A stretch of 49,497 nucleotides of DNA from Betaproteobacteria bacterium (GCA_016790765.1 JAEUMZ010000164.1:1-49497); one strand, 5' to 3'. Shown: positions 33,883 through 43,331, numbered from the stretch's first letter. Numbers and translations are program-made. Notes: generated by a model from the letters alone, not told the origin.

Positions 33883-35469
33883 CTAGCGGATCATCACCCA
33901 GGGGACTTCCAGCCAGTTGTCCGCCCGGTGCACCACGCTCACATTGGCGCGGGTGGCCCAGGGAATCATCTGGCGGTGGAGGGGGATGTGGAACATCTGG
34001 TCGCTGTGGTACTTCATCGCCTCGATGATGAGCGGCTGGCGCTTCTTCGGGTCCATCTCGCCGCGCGCCGACTGGATCAGCGCGTCGAACTTCGCGTCGG
34101 TCACCCGGCCCCAGTTGTACAGGCCGTCGCCCTTGTCGTTGCGCGAATGCAGCACCGGCAGCAGCGTGAAGATCGCGTCGGTGGTCGCGCCGCCCCAGCC
34201 CAGGAGGTACATGCTGGTGTCCAGGCTCTCGGTCTTCTGGAAATAGGTGGTGCGCGGCATGGCGTTGACCTTGAGGCGGATGTTGACCTTGGCCAGCATG
34301 CCGGCCACCGCCACGCAGATGCGCTCGTCGTTCACATAGCGGTTGTTCGGGCAGTCGATGGTGACCTCGAAGCCCTGTTCGAAGCCGGCCTCCTTCAGCA
34401 GCGCTTTCGCCTTGGCCGGATCGAACGGCGTGCGCGCCTGGTTCGCCTTGGGGATGCCGGCCAGGTCGGGTGCCGGCAGCACGATGCCGGTGGGCACCGA
34501 ATAGCCGCGCATGACCTGGGTGCGGATGGCATCCTGGTCGATGGCGTGGGCGATGGCGCGGCGCACGCGCACGTCCTTGAACGGGTTCTTGCCCTTCACG
34601 CTCGAATACAGCAGCTGGTCGCGCAGCTGGTCCATGCCCAGGAAGATGACGCGCTGTTCGGCCCCCTCGACGATCTTGAGGTCGGGGTTGCGCTTGATCT
34701 GCTCGATGTTCTGCAGCGGCGGGTCGAGCACGAAGTCGAGTTCGCCCGATTGCAGCGCGGACAGGCGGGTGGCGTCGTTCTTGATCGGCGTGAACACGAT
34801 CTGGTCCACGTTGCCCTCGAAGCGCTTCTCCTTCAGTCCCCACCAGTTCGGGTTTTTCTTCAGCACCGTCCGCACGTCCGGGTCGCGCCGCACCAGCACG
34901 AACGGCCCGGTGCCGTTGGCGTTGCGCGCCGCGAAGTTCTCCTCCTTGTTCTTGAAGTCCTGCGCCTTGACACAGTTGTTCTTTTCCGCCCAGGCCTTGC
35001 TGACCATGAACAGGTTGGTGGAGAGCATTTCCAGTTGCACCGGATTGGGCACCGGCGTGACCAGCTCGATGGTGTGGCTGTCGATCTTGCGCGGCTTGCC
35101 GATGCCGTTGGCATAGACGCGGAAGTTGGACGTCTCGCCCTGCGCGCGCAGGATCGAGAACACCGCATCGTCGGCGGTGAAGTCGGACCCGTCGTGGAAC
35201 TTGACGCCCTTCCGCAAGGTGAGGATCCAGGTCGTGTCGTTGACCTGCTTCCAGCTGGTGGCCAGTTGCGGCAGGATCTCCAGCTTCTTGCCGCGCACCA
35301 CCAGCCCTTCATACACCTGGCCATTGATGTTGTTGGTCAGCCCCTCGTTCTGGCCCTGCGGGTCCGCGGTGAGGTAATCGCCCTGGCTGGACCAGCGCAG
35401 GGTCTTGGCGTCGGCCGTCATCGCAAAGGCGCAGGCCAGCAGGACGGGCACGGCGAGGCGCAGGGGCAT
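33883..35469 (-). CDS. Family-5 solute-binding protein, copy 2
   Basis: A protein of about 528 residues, signal peptide MPLRLAVPVLLACAFAMTADA, then the same fold as copy 1. The signature is RKGVKFHDGSDFTADDAVFS, and KTLRWSSQGD just after the signal is identical to copy 1. The ATG at 35469 has GGAGA about eight bases upstream, which excludes the longer frame to 35631. It lies 40 bp upstream of copy 1 on the same strand, so they are probably cotranscribed. Confidence 0.92.
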   Translation of the reverse strand: MPLRLAVPVLLACAFAMTADAKTLRWSSQGDYLTADPQGQNEGLTNNINGQVYEGLVVRGKKLEILPQLATSWKQVNDTTWILTLRKGVKFHDGSDFTADDAVFSILRAQGETSNFRVYANGIGKPRKIDSHTIELVTPVPNPVQLEMLSTNLFMVSKAWAEKNNCVKAQDFKNKEENFAARNANGTGPFVLVRRDPDVRTVLKKNPNWWGLKEKRFEGNVDQIVFTPIKNDATRLSALQSGELDFVLDPPLQNIEQIKRNPDLKIVEGAEQRVIFLGMDQLRDQLLYSSVKGKNPFKDVRVRRAIAHAIDQDAIRTQVMRGYSVPTGIVLPAPDLAGIPKANQARTPFDPAKAKALLKEAGFEQGFEVTIDCPNNRYVNDERICVAVAGMLAKVNIRLKVNAMPRTTYFQKTESLDTSMYLLGWGGATTDAIFTLLPVLHSRNDKGDGLYNWGRVTDAKFDALIQSARGEMDPKKRQPLIIEAMKYHSDQMFHIPLHRQMIPWATRANVSVVHRADNWLEVPWVMIR

Positions 35470-35564
35470 GGATTCTCCGGAAGGGATTGTCAGGCGGGGT
35501 GTGTCGGGCGATGTTAATCCAATGGCGGGCGCTGGCGGCAAAGGTTTTCCGGTAACCTTCGGCC

Positions 35565-37511
35565 ATGAAGAAAACCAGCGCGCCGCGGGGGGAGCGGCGT
35601 TCGACTCGCCCGCCCGCACGGACCGCGGCACCGCACGCGCCGATTCGCTACTCCCTCGTTCCCGCGCGCCCCCAGGCGCACCTCTATTCGGTCACTGTCA
35701 CGGTGGCCTCGCCCGATCCGGCCGGCCAGGCATTCACGCTGCCCGCCTGGATTCCCGGCAGCTACATGATCCGCGAGTTCGCCAAGCACATCGTGTCCCT
35801 TGCCGCGCATGCGCGCGGCAAGCCGGTGGAGGTACGTAAAACGGACAAGGCGGCCTGGCGCTGTGCGCCGGTGAAGGGGCCGCTGACGGTGACCTATGAG
35901 GTCTATGCCTGGGATCTGTCGGTGCGCGCCGCGCACCTGGATGAAACACATGCGTTCTTCAACGGCACCAGCGTGTTCCTGTTGCCGCTCGGGCAAGAAC
36001 GCGCGCCCTGCGAAGTGGAACTCCTGCCGCCGCCCGGCGAGGCGTTCGCGGAGTGGCGGGTTGCAACTTCCATGAAGCAAACCCAAGCACTGGCGCGGGG
36101 TTCGGGGCAAAAAAGGCCGGGAAGGCGCACCAGTGCTGGAGATGTGCCGCCAAAGACCTTCGGACTCTACAGTGCCGAGGATTACGACGACCTCATCGAC
36201 CATCCGGTCGAGATGGGCACGTTCACGCATCTGTCCTTCGAGGCCTGCGGCGTGCCGCACCACATCGCCATCACCGGCCGCCACCGTTGCGACCTCGTGC
36301 GGCTGGCCGCGGACCTGAAAACGATCTGCGAGGCGCAGATCCGCTTTTTCGAACCGGGGACGCAGCGCGCACCGATGGATGAGTACTGGTTCCTGGTCAT
36401 GGCGGTGGGCGACGGCTACGGCGGGCTCGAGCATCGCGCATCCACGGCCCTGATCTGTTCGCGCGACGACCTGCCGCTTTCGTCACGTGAGGGGGACACC
36501 AAGATCACGACGGGTTACCGGCGCTTCCTCGGCCTGGCCTCGCACGAGTATTTCCACACCTGGAACGTCAAGCGCATCAAGCCCGCGGCCTTCGTGCCGT
36601 ATGACCTCGAACGCGAGAACCTCACGCGCCAACTGTGGTTTTTCGAAGGCATCACCAGCTATTACGACGACCTGTTCCTGTCGCGCACGCGCCTCATCGA
36701 GCCGCTCACCTACCTGGAGATGCTGGCCGAGACCATCGGCCGCGTGCACGCCGCACCCGGCCGGCTCAGGCAGTCGGTGGCCGATTCGAGCTTCGACGCC
36801 TGGATCAAGTACTACCGGCAGGACGAGAATGCGCCCAACGCCATCGTGAGCTACTACCAGAAGGGCGGGCTGATCGGCCTGGCGCTCGACATCACCATCC
36901 GCCAGGCCACGCACAGCAAGCGCACGCTCGACGACGTGATGCGCCTGCTGTGGGAGCGCCATGGCAAGGCCGGCCGCGGCGTGCCCGAGGGGGGCATCGA
37001 AGCGGTGGCCGCCGAAGTCGCCGGGACGCCGCTCGATGCATTTTTCGCACACGCCGTGCACGGCACCGAGGACCTCGACCTCAAATCCCTGCTCGAGTAC
37101 TTCGCCGTCGATTTCACGTGGCGCCTGTCGACCGCGGGCCCGGCGCACGCGAAGGATGCCGCACCCCCCACGCTGGGCGTGAAGCTTTCCGCGGAGACTG
37201 CGCACGAGGCGCGGCTGGCGCACGTGTTCGAGGGCTCCGCGGCGATGGCGGCGGGCCTCTCGGCGGGCGATGCCATCGTCGCCATCGACGGCCTGCGCGT
37301 GACCGCGGGCAATTTCGACCGCCACATCCGCTCGCGCCGCGTGGGCGAGACACTGCTCGTGACCGCCTTCCGCCGCGACGAACTGATGGCCTTCCAGGTC
37401 ACGCTGCAGGCGCAGGCGCCGCAGCAGTGCGTGCTGACCCTGCGCGATACGCCGATCGAGGCCAAGAAGCGCCGCAACGACTGGCTGTGGGGCGAGGTGG
37501 AGGGCGCATGA
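35565..37511 (+). CDS. M61-family (glycyl aminopeptidase-like) metallopeptidase with PDZ domain
   Basis: A 648-residue peptidase. An N-terminal beta-sandwich (to about 250) precedes the gluzincin catalytic domain with HEYFH (327-331) and WFFEGITSYY, which supplies the third zinc ligand (about 362). A PDZ domain lies near 545-625 (VFEGSAAMAAGLSAGDAIVAIDG). There is no clear signal peptide, though the first 25 residues are basic. Residues about 170-192 (KQTQALARG...SAGD) come from a palindromic repeat present elsewhere in the window and interrupt the usual sequence before FGLYSAEDYDDLIDHP. It is coupled to the third binding-protein gene by an ATGA overlap. Activity should remain if the insertion is in a surface loop. 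Confidence 0.9.
   Translation: MKKTSAPRGERRSTRPPARTAAPHAPIRYSLVPARPQAHLYSVTVTVASPDPAGQAFTLPAWIPGSYMIREFAKHIVSLAAHARGKPVEVRKTDKAAWRCAPVKGPLTVTYEVYAWDLSVRAAHLDETHAFFNGTSVFLLPLGQERAPCEVELLPPPGEAFAEWRVATSMKQTQALARGSGQKRPGRRTSAGDVPPKTFGLYSAEDYDDLIDHPVEMGTFTHLSFEACGVPHHIAITGRHRCDLVRLAADLKTICEAQIRFFEPGTQRAPMDEYWFLVMAVGDGYGGLEHRASTALICSRDDLPLSSREGDTKITTGYRRFLGLASHEYFHTWNVKRIKPAAFVPYDLERENLTRQLWFFEGITSYYDDLFLSRTRLIEPLTYLEMLAETIGRVHAAPGRLRQSVADSSFDAWIKYYRQDENAPNAIVSYYQKGGLIGLALDITIRQATHSKRTLDDVMRLLWERHGKAGRGVPEGGIEAVAAEVAGTPLDAFFAHAVHGTEDLDLKSLLEYFAVDFTWRLSTAGPAHAKDAAPPTLGVKLSAETAHEARLAHVFEGSAAMAAGLSAGDAIVAIDGLRVTAGNFDRHIRSRRVGETLLVTAFRRDELMAFQVTLQAQAPQQCVLTLRDTPIEAKKRRNDWLWGEVEGA
36079..36139. repeat. 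Palindromic element inside the M61 peptidase gene
   Basis: The left arm AAACCCAAGCACTGGC (36079-36094) is identical to the complement of the arm at 41025-41040. The right arm is CCAGTGCT (36130-36137) within GCGCACCAGTGCTGG. The intervening sequence has GCGGGGTTCGGGGC, shared with other copies. The reading frame of the peptidase is kept through it. Confidence 0.8.
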
Positions 37512-39085
37512 AGCGGATCGCGGCCACGCTCCTGCTGATGGCGGCGTTCGCCACCAACCCGGCAGGCGCCAAGACCCTCAAATACGCCACGCAGGATGAG
37601 CCGCAGACGCTCGACCCGCACGCTGCGCAATTGGCCGTCACCACGCGCCTGCTGTCCAACGTCTACGAGCCACTGGTCGGCCGCGACCGGCAATTCAAGC
37701 TGGTGCCCTGGCTGGCCGTGTCGTGGACGCAGCCCGATCCGTTGACCTGGCGCTTCAAGCTCCGGCCCGGCGTGACGTTCCACGACGGCGCGCCGTTCAC
37801 CGCCGACGACGTGGTGTTCTCGGTCGAGCGCGTGCTGGCGCCCACCTCGCAGATGAAGTCCACCGTGCAGGGTGTGACCCATGCGAAAAAGATCGATGAC
37901 CTCACGGTGGACCTGATCCTCAAGGAACCGAACCCGATCCTGCCCAACCACCTGTTCGCGTTCCGCATCATGAACAAGGCGTGGTCGGTGAAGCACAAGG
38001 CGACGCAGCCGCAGAACTACCGCGAGCGCGAGGATTCGTACTCCTCGCGCCACGCCAACGGCACCGGGCCGTTCATGGTCAAGGAGCGCCAGCCGGACGT
38101 GCGCACCGTGCTCACCGAGCACAAGGCGTGGTGGAACCGGCAAAGCCCGGAGAAGGGCAACGTGACCGAGGTGCTGCTGCTGCCGATCCGCTCGGCCTCG
38201 ACGCGCCTGGCGGCGCTCATTTCCGGCGAGGTCGACTTCGTCAACGACCCGCCGCCGCAGGATGTGGCGCGGTTGCGCGCCACACCCGGCCTCAAGGTGG
38301 TGGAAAGCCCCGAAGAGCGCGTGCAGTACCTGGTGTTCAACACCAGCGCACCGGAACTCGTTTACAGCGACGTCAAGGGCAAGAACCCGCTGTCGGACCT
38401 GCGCGTGCGCCAGGCCATCGGCCACGCCATCGACGTCGAGGCGATCCGCGTCAAGGTCATGCGCGGACTGTCGCGGCCGATCGGCTCCATGGTCACGCCC
38501 ACCGAGGGCGGCTATGCGAAGGAGGCCGACAAGCGCCTGCCGCTCAACCTCGACAAGGCGCGCGCCCTGTTGAGCGAGGCGGGCTACGCCAACGGCTTCG
38601 GCATCACGCTCGACTGCGGCAACAACCAGCCGGCGGCCGACATCTGCCGCGCCATCCCGCCGATGCTGGCGCAGATCGGCCTGCGCGTCACGCCCAACAT
38701 CGTGCCGACCACCAACTACTTTTCCAAGCTGCAGAACTTCGACACCAGCTTCTACCTGCTGTCCTGGGGCACGCCGACCTCGGACGGGCTCTACACGCTG
38801 CAATTCACCACGCGCAGCAGCGACGGCAAGACCACCGGCAATGGCGACGGCAACTACGGCCGCTATGCCAACCCGGCGCTGGACGAGCTGATCGACAAGG
38901 CGCGCGTGGAAACGGACCTGGCCAAGCGCAGCGCACTGATGCGCGACGCGCTGTTGCTGCTCAACCGCGAGATTCCCTTGCTGCCCCTGCACCAGTCGGT
39001 GATTCCGTGGGCGATGAAGAAGAACGTCCACGCGGCGTTCCCGCCCAACAGCGTGCCGTATTTTTTCCGGTTCCGGATCGATTGA
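37508..39085 (+). CDS. Family-5 solute-binding protein, copy 3
   Basis: A 525-residue binding protein with signal peptide MKRIAATLLLMAAFATNPAGA and the signature RPGVTFHDGAPFTADDVVFSVER. It is clearly related to copies 1 and 2 (RVRQAIGHAIDVEAIRVKVMRGLS corresponds to their RVR-A-AIDQDAIRTQVMRG). The ATG at 37508 overlaps the M61 peptidase stop, so the peptidase and the binding protein are translated together. This suggests import of peptides, but no transport genes are beside it. Confidence 0.92.
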   Translation: MKRIAATLLLMAAFATNPAGAKTLKYATQDEPQTLDPHAAQLAVTTRLLSNVYEPLVGRDRQFKLVPWLAVSWTQPDPLTWRFKLRPGVTFHDGAPFTADDVVFSVERVLAPTSQMKSTVQGVTHAKKIDDLTVDLILKEPNPILPNHLFAFRIMNKAWSVKHKATQPQNYREREDSYSSRHANGTGPFMVKERQPDVRTVLTEHKAWWNRQSPEKGNVTEVLLLPIRSASTRLAALISGEVDFVNDPPPQDVARLRATPGLKVVESPEERVQYLVFNTSAPELVYSDVKGKNPLSDLRVRQAIGHAIDVEAIRVKVMRGLSRPIGSMVTPTEGGYAKEADKRLPLNLDKARALLSEAGYANGFGITLDCGNNQPAADICRAIPPMLAQIGLRVTPNIVPTTNYFSKLQNFDTSFYLLSWGTPTSDGLYTLQFTTRSSDGKTTGNGDGNYGRYANPALDELIDKARVETDLAKRSALMRDALLLLNREIPLLPLHQSVIPWAMKKNVHAAFPPNSVPYFFRFRID

Positions 39086-39113
39086 GCCCGCGGCGGGCGG
39101 CTGACGTATGGGC

Positions 39114-40814
39114 TCAGGGCCAGCGCATGCGGATGTCGCGTGCCTTGTCCGGAAACTGGAGTGCGTCGTACAAGTTCGCCAGCAGTGCGGCGGTGCGCCG
39201 GGTATCGGCGTGCGAGGCGCCCAGATGCGTGTTGCGCAAGCGCAGGGCTTCCGTCAAATCACCCGCCGCGCGCAGGCGATGGCGCGTGCCCTGCGCCAAC
39301 AGCGTGAGGGCGTGGCGTTCGTGCAGTTGTGCCAACTCGACCGGTTTGGCCGGCACCGCCGCCTTGGCGGCGTCGATGTAGGCGGACAGGAACAAGCCTG
39401 CATCGGAAAACACGTTGCCCTCGAGCATCGAATCGTAGCGGGGCGACGAAACCTTCGGTTTGGGCGTTGCCGGGGGGCAGGCCACCGTCCGGGGCGGCAG
39501 CGAGGCGTTCGCGGCCAAGTCTTCCAACGCGGCAAGTTCCGCCAGGGTGGCGCGGGTCGCCGGATGGTCCTGGCCGAACACGGCGTGCCGCAGCCCACAG
39601 AACTTGCGGTATCCGTCCCGCGCCTCGGCGTACCGGCCCAGCACGATGTCGATCTTCGCGCGCTGGCGCAGCGCTTCAGGGTATTCCGCATGACCCTGCA
39701 AGGCGGCCCGTTCCGCGAGGGAAATCGCATCGGCAAACGCCGCGCGCGCGGCCGGCAGCTGGTCCATGCTGAGCCGGGTGTAGCCGAGCATGTTGAGGTC
39801 GAACAGGCGCTCGTCCATCGAAAACGTATCCCCGGTCCGATCATAGAGCGCGAGGCGCTGCAGGAGTACGCGCTCCCTGCGCGGGTAGTCGTTCGTGTCC
39901 AGGGCGTGCAAGAGAATGCTGCCGCTGGTGGCGTGCATTTCATGGATCGCGATGATGTCGCCGAGGTCGTCCTGCTTCAATTCGCCCAAGGCCTTGGCCT
40001 GCAGGTCTTCGGCGGCGTCGATGCGGCCTTCCTTCACCGCAACGGCTGCCAGGCCGACGCGCGCGCGCGTGCCGACCGAATGGTGCACGCCGCCATGGCC
40101 CGCCATGCCCAGCGCGCGCTCGTACAGGTGGCGCGCCGCCGCCGTGTCGTTTCGCTGGCCGGCGTACCGGGCAATCTTCAGCAACACCTGCGCGATTTCT
40201 TCCTTGACGTCGTTGCGTTCCACCAGGGCCAGCCAGCGACGTTGAACCGCTTCCGCCGCGGCCAAGTCCTCCCGCCGCTCCAGGATTGAGGTGAGCTCAT
40301 CCACTTCCGGGCCGGGCAGGGCGTCGACGCCCTCGGGACCTGACGAGGGCGAGAGGTCCAACAGGCGCCGCAGGGATTTTTCCAGCGCTGCAGTGTCCTT
40401 GGCCTCCCGCGCGCGCTGGGCCTCGGCGCGCGTGGCGACCATGGCATCGTGATTCGCATGCCGCGCGACTCGCCAGATGCCATCGGCGCGGCGGCGCGAT
40501 TCAAGTTCCGCGACTTCTGCCAGGATCGGCACCAGCGTGTGGGCCGGAATGTCCTGGAAACGAAGGGTGATCAGCGTGGACCCCAGTTTTTCCAGCCCCT
40601 CGATCTTGAGCCCGCCCACGCGCACCAGTCCTTCGGCCACGCGGCCCACCGGCACATTGACCATCTCGATGCGCACGTTGCCGGGTTTGGAACCCTTCTC
40701 CAGGATCTCCTGTGCGGATGCCGTCGCACAGGGGGCCATGCACAGCCATGCCAGGAAAATGGTCTGCATTCCGCGTGGCAGCGTCCCTTGTCCGATGGTG
40801 TCACGGTGTCGCAT
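39114..40814 (-). CDS. Secreted protein with STN-like domain and TPR-like repeats
   Basis: A protein of about 566 residues. After a signal peptide (core IFLAWLCMAPCATASA) comes a domain like the secretin/TonB short N-terminal (STN) domain (about 40-115: VRIEMVNVPVGRVAEGL... LITLRFQDIPAHTLVPILAE). The rest (about 130-560) is helical TPR-like repeats. I do not recognise a named family. The ATG at 40814 is chosen for its AAGGGGA; an ATG at 40769 would shorten the signal region. An STN domain usually contacts a secretin or a TonB-dependent receptor, but none is encoded nearby. The gene is convergent with the third binding-protein gene. Confidence 0.72.
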   Translation of the reverse strand: MRHRDTIGQGTLPRGMQTIFLAWLCMAPCATASAQEILEKGSKPGNVRIEMVNVPVGRVAEGLVRVGGLKIEGLEKLGSTLITLRFQDIPAHTLVPILAEVAELESRRRADGIWRVARHANHDAMVATRAEAQRAREAKDTAALEKSLRRLLDLSPSSGPEGVDALPGPEVDELTSILERREDLAAAEAVQRRWLALVERNDVKEEIAQVLLKIARYAGQRNDTAAARHLYERALGMAGHGGVHHSVGTRARVGLAAVAVKEGRIDAAEDLQAKALGELKQDDLGDIIAIHEMHATSGSILLHALDTNDYPRRERVLLQRLALYDRTGDTFSMDERLFDLNMLGYTRLSMDQLPAARAAFADAISLAERAALQGHAEYPEALRQRAKIDIVLGRYAEARDGYRKFCGLRHAVFGQDHPATRATLAELAALEDLAANASLPPRTVACPPATPKPKVSSPRYDSMLEGNVFSDAGLFLSAYIDAAKAAVPAKPVELAQLHERHALTLLAQGTRHRLRAAGDLTEALRLRNTHLGASHADTRRTAALLANLYDALQFPDKARDIRMRWP

Positions 40815-40974
40815 GCGCGTCCCCTTCGCGTCGATGGCGCATTCTTGCACCAAGGGCAGGCGCCTGCATCGCTTGGATCCGGGTGGCGGCGCCCATGCGC
40901 TGGACCTTCGGCCGACGGGGGTGGACAAAGACATCGCCCAGCGAACGATCCTGTTCCGCTCACCTTTGAACGGT

Positions 40975-41040
40975 AAACCCCAGCACTGGCAAGGTGATTG
41001 GGCGACTTTGCGCCAGGAACCCGCGCCAGTGCTTGGGTTT
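40975..41040. repeat. Intact 66-bp palindromic element
   Basis: The arms AAACCCCAGCACTGGC (40975-40990) and GCCAGTGCTTGGGTTT (41025-41040) are inverted repeats with 15 of 16 matching. It is the best-preserved copy in the window. It lies in the 362-bp gap between the STN/TPR gene and the c-di-GMP phosphodiesterase gene; nothing else is seen in that gap. Confidence 0.82.
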
Positions 41041-41176
41041 GGCGGCAATGTGCTGTTTGGGCCGGCGCGGCGCGCCACGGGTCGTTCCATCGGGTTCCAG
41101 GTCCGCGCAGTGAATCTACGATTGCTGGCCGCCCGCAGATACTGTGTACCATTTGGGTGTTCCCGCAGCCACCGCC

Positions 41177-43273
41177 ATGCTCCCCGATCCTTCGGCGCTT
41201 GCCATCGTCATCCCGGCCCACTACGCGTGCGCCGGCGTGGCGTTCTTTTGCGCGGTGGTGGCGCTGGTCGGTTACCAGCGGCTGACGTATCGCGCGTTTT
41301 CCATCTGCTGCCTGTGCGTCGGCGGCACGCAGATCGGCCAGGCGGAGTACTACACGGCGCAGACGGTCGAGCAGGCCGCCGCGTCGATCAAGCTGCAAAC
41401 CGGCATGTGGCTGCTGGTGATTCCGCAGTTGTTCCTGTTCATCGGCGCCTATACGCGCCAGGTGCGCATCGCGCCCTGGTATGCGGGCTTGTGCGTGGTG
41501 TTTGGCGTGTTGGTGGTGGCCAACTGGATGATGCCGGTGGGCTTGCGCTTCGAATCCCTGCGCATGGCGGACCCGCTGGTGCTGCCGTGGGGCGAAACGT
41601 TGGCCCGGTTCCAAGGCGAGTCGACCGCGATCGGGACGTTTGCCCGTCTGCTGATCGTCCCCATCGTCGTGTGGGCCGCGATTCGCACCTGGCGGCACTA
41701 TCGCGCCGGTTATCGTCGCGCGGCGATCCTCCTCGGCATCTACCTGGCGCTGCAGGTGGCGTCGATGGTCCACGGCCGGCTGATCGACCACGGCATCCTG
41801 CAGTCCTTCTATTCCGCCGGTTTTGCGTTCATGGCGCTGATGCTGGTGATGAGCGTCAACCTGTTGCTCGACCTGGTGCAGCGCTCGGCGCAGCTCAAGC
41901 ACGCGCTGACCGACCTGCAGGCCAGCACCGCCCTGCGCGAAGCCGCCGAGCATCGCGAGCACGAACTCGCGTTCACCGACACGGTCACCGGGCTGCCCAA
42001 CCGCAACAAATTCCGCGAGGAAGCCCTGCGCCTGTTCGCCGCCGCGCACCATGAGAAATCCGACCTGGCGATCCTGCTGCTGGACCTGGATCACTTCCGC
42101 CACGTGAACGACGCGCTGGGCCACGACGTCGGCAACGGACTGTTGCGCCAGGTTGCCGGACGGCTCACGCAGGCCAATGCCGGGCAGGCGTTCCTCGCCA
42201 ACCTGGGGGGCGACGGGTTCATCGCCATGCTCAACATTCCTGCGGGCACGCCGGCCGAAGAGGCCGAGATGCGGGCGCGCGCACTGGCGTCCAACCTGCA
42301 GGGCGCACTGGCGGGCGAATTTGCCGTCGGCACGCACCGGCTGCACATCGCCGCCAGCGTGGGCATCGCCTTCCACCGCGGCAGCGTCGAAACCGGCTAC
42401 ACCACGTTCAAGAACGCCGAGATGGCGATGTACGAGGCCAAGGCGCGCGGTCGCCGCGCCATCCGCGTGTTCCAGCCGCAACTGGCCGAGGCCGTCGCGC
42501 GCCGCCTGCGCATCCAGGACGGGCTGCGCGCGGCGCAGCAACGCGGCGAACTGGTGCTGGAGTACCAGCCGGTGGTGGCCGCCGACCTGCGCACCGCCTC
42601 GTTGGAAGCGCTGGTGCGCTGGCACAGCGCCGAGCTGGGGCGCGTCTCGCCGGCGGAGTTCGTGCCGATCGCCGAGCAGACCGGCGACATCCACCCCATC
42701 GGCGCCTGGGTGCTGGACACCGCCTGCGCGCAGATCGGCGCCTGGACGCGCAGTGGCGTGCGTTTCGGCGCGCACGTGGCGGTCAACATCTCACCCTGGC
42801 AGTTGATGCAGGACGAGTTCGTCGCCCAGGTGCAGGCCGCCCTGGTGCGCCACGGCATCCAGCCGGGACAGCTGATGCTCGAAGTGACCGAGTCCGCACT
42901 GTTGTTCAACCTGGAAGACTGCATCGAGCGGTTGCACCAGCTTCGCGACCTGGGCATCAAGGTCGCGCTCGACGATTTCGGCACCGGGTATTCCTCGCTC
43001 CACTACTTGCACCAGCTGCCGCTGGACACCCTGAAAATCGACCGCACGTTCATCGTACGCATCGGCGATGCGGACGGGCGCCTGCTGGTCGGCGGCATCG
43101 TCAACATGGCCGCGCACCTGGGCCTCTCCGTCGTCGCCGAGGGCGTGGAGACCGCGGCGCAATGCGACATCCTGCGCGAACTGGGGTGCCACTACATCCA
43201 GGGCTATTTCGCCTGCCCGCCGGTGGGGGATGGCGCCCTGCGGGATTTCCTCGCACGCTCGCCGCGCGACTGA
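41177..43273 (+). CDS. Membrane GGDEF-EAL protein, degenerate GGDEF, likely c-di-GMP phosphodiesterase
   Basis: A protein of about 698 residues. Seven or so hydrophobic segments fill residues 10-225 as a membrane sensor. A GGDEF domain follows (about 260-420), with its active motif changed to GGDGF (about 344-348), so cyclase activity is unlikely. The EAL domain (about 430-690) is complete: LEALVRW (about 474-480), NISPWQL, DDFGTGYSSL, LKIDRTF and EGVETAAQ, supporting c-di-GMP hydrolysis. The start is uncertain; the ATG at 41177 is used, and a GTG at 41144 is also open. It is convergent with another GGDEF-EAL gene. Confidence 0.88.
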   Translation: MLPDPSALAIVIPAHYACAGVAFFCAVVALVGYQRLTYRAFSICCLCVGGTQIGQAEYYTAQTVEQAAASIKLQTGMWLLVIPQLFLFIGAYTRQVRIAPWYAGLCVVFGVLVVANWMMPVGLRFESLRMADPLVLPWGETLARFQGESTAIGTFARLLIVPIVVWAAIRTWRHYRAGYRRAAILLGIYLALQVASMVHGRLIDHGILQSFYSAGFAFMALMLVMSVNLLLDLVQRSAQLKHALTDLQASTALREAAEHREHELAFTDTVTGLPNRNKFREEALRLFAAAHHEKSDLAILLLDLDHFRHVNDALGHDVGNGLLRQVAGRLTQANAGQAFLANLGGDGFIAMLNIPAGTPAEEAEMRARALASNLQGALAGEFAVGTHRLHIAASVGIAFHRGSVETGYTTFKNAEMAMYEAKARGRRAIRVFQPQLAEAVARRLRIQDGLRAAQQRGELVLEYQPVVAADLRTASLEALVRWHSAELGRVSPAEFVPIAEQTGDIHPIGAWVLDTACAQIGAWTRSGVRFGAHVAVNISPWQLMQDEFVAQVQAALVRHGIQPGQLMLEVTESALLFNLEDCIERLHQLRDLGIKVALDDFGTGYSSLHYLHQLPLDTLKIDRTFIVRIGDADGRLLVGGIVNMAAHLGLSVVAEGVETAAQCDILRELGCHYIQGYFACPPVGDGALRDFLARSPRD

Positions 43274-43331
43274 GCGAGGGTTGCGGCACCGCCGGCAGAC
43301 AGGCGGCGTCCGGGACTGCGATCTCCGGTGG

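Noticed and set aside
36635..37507. Open frame ahead of the third binding protein that would add about 290 residues
   Set aside because: It is antisense-like, R/H/G-rich and overlaps the M61 peptidase in another frame; the ATG at 37508 starts a perfect signal peptide.
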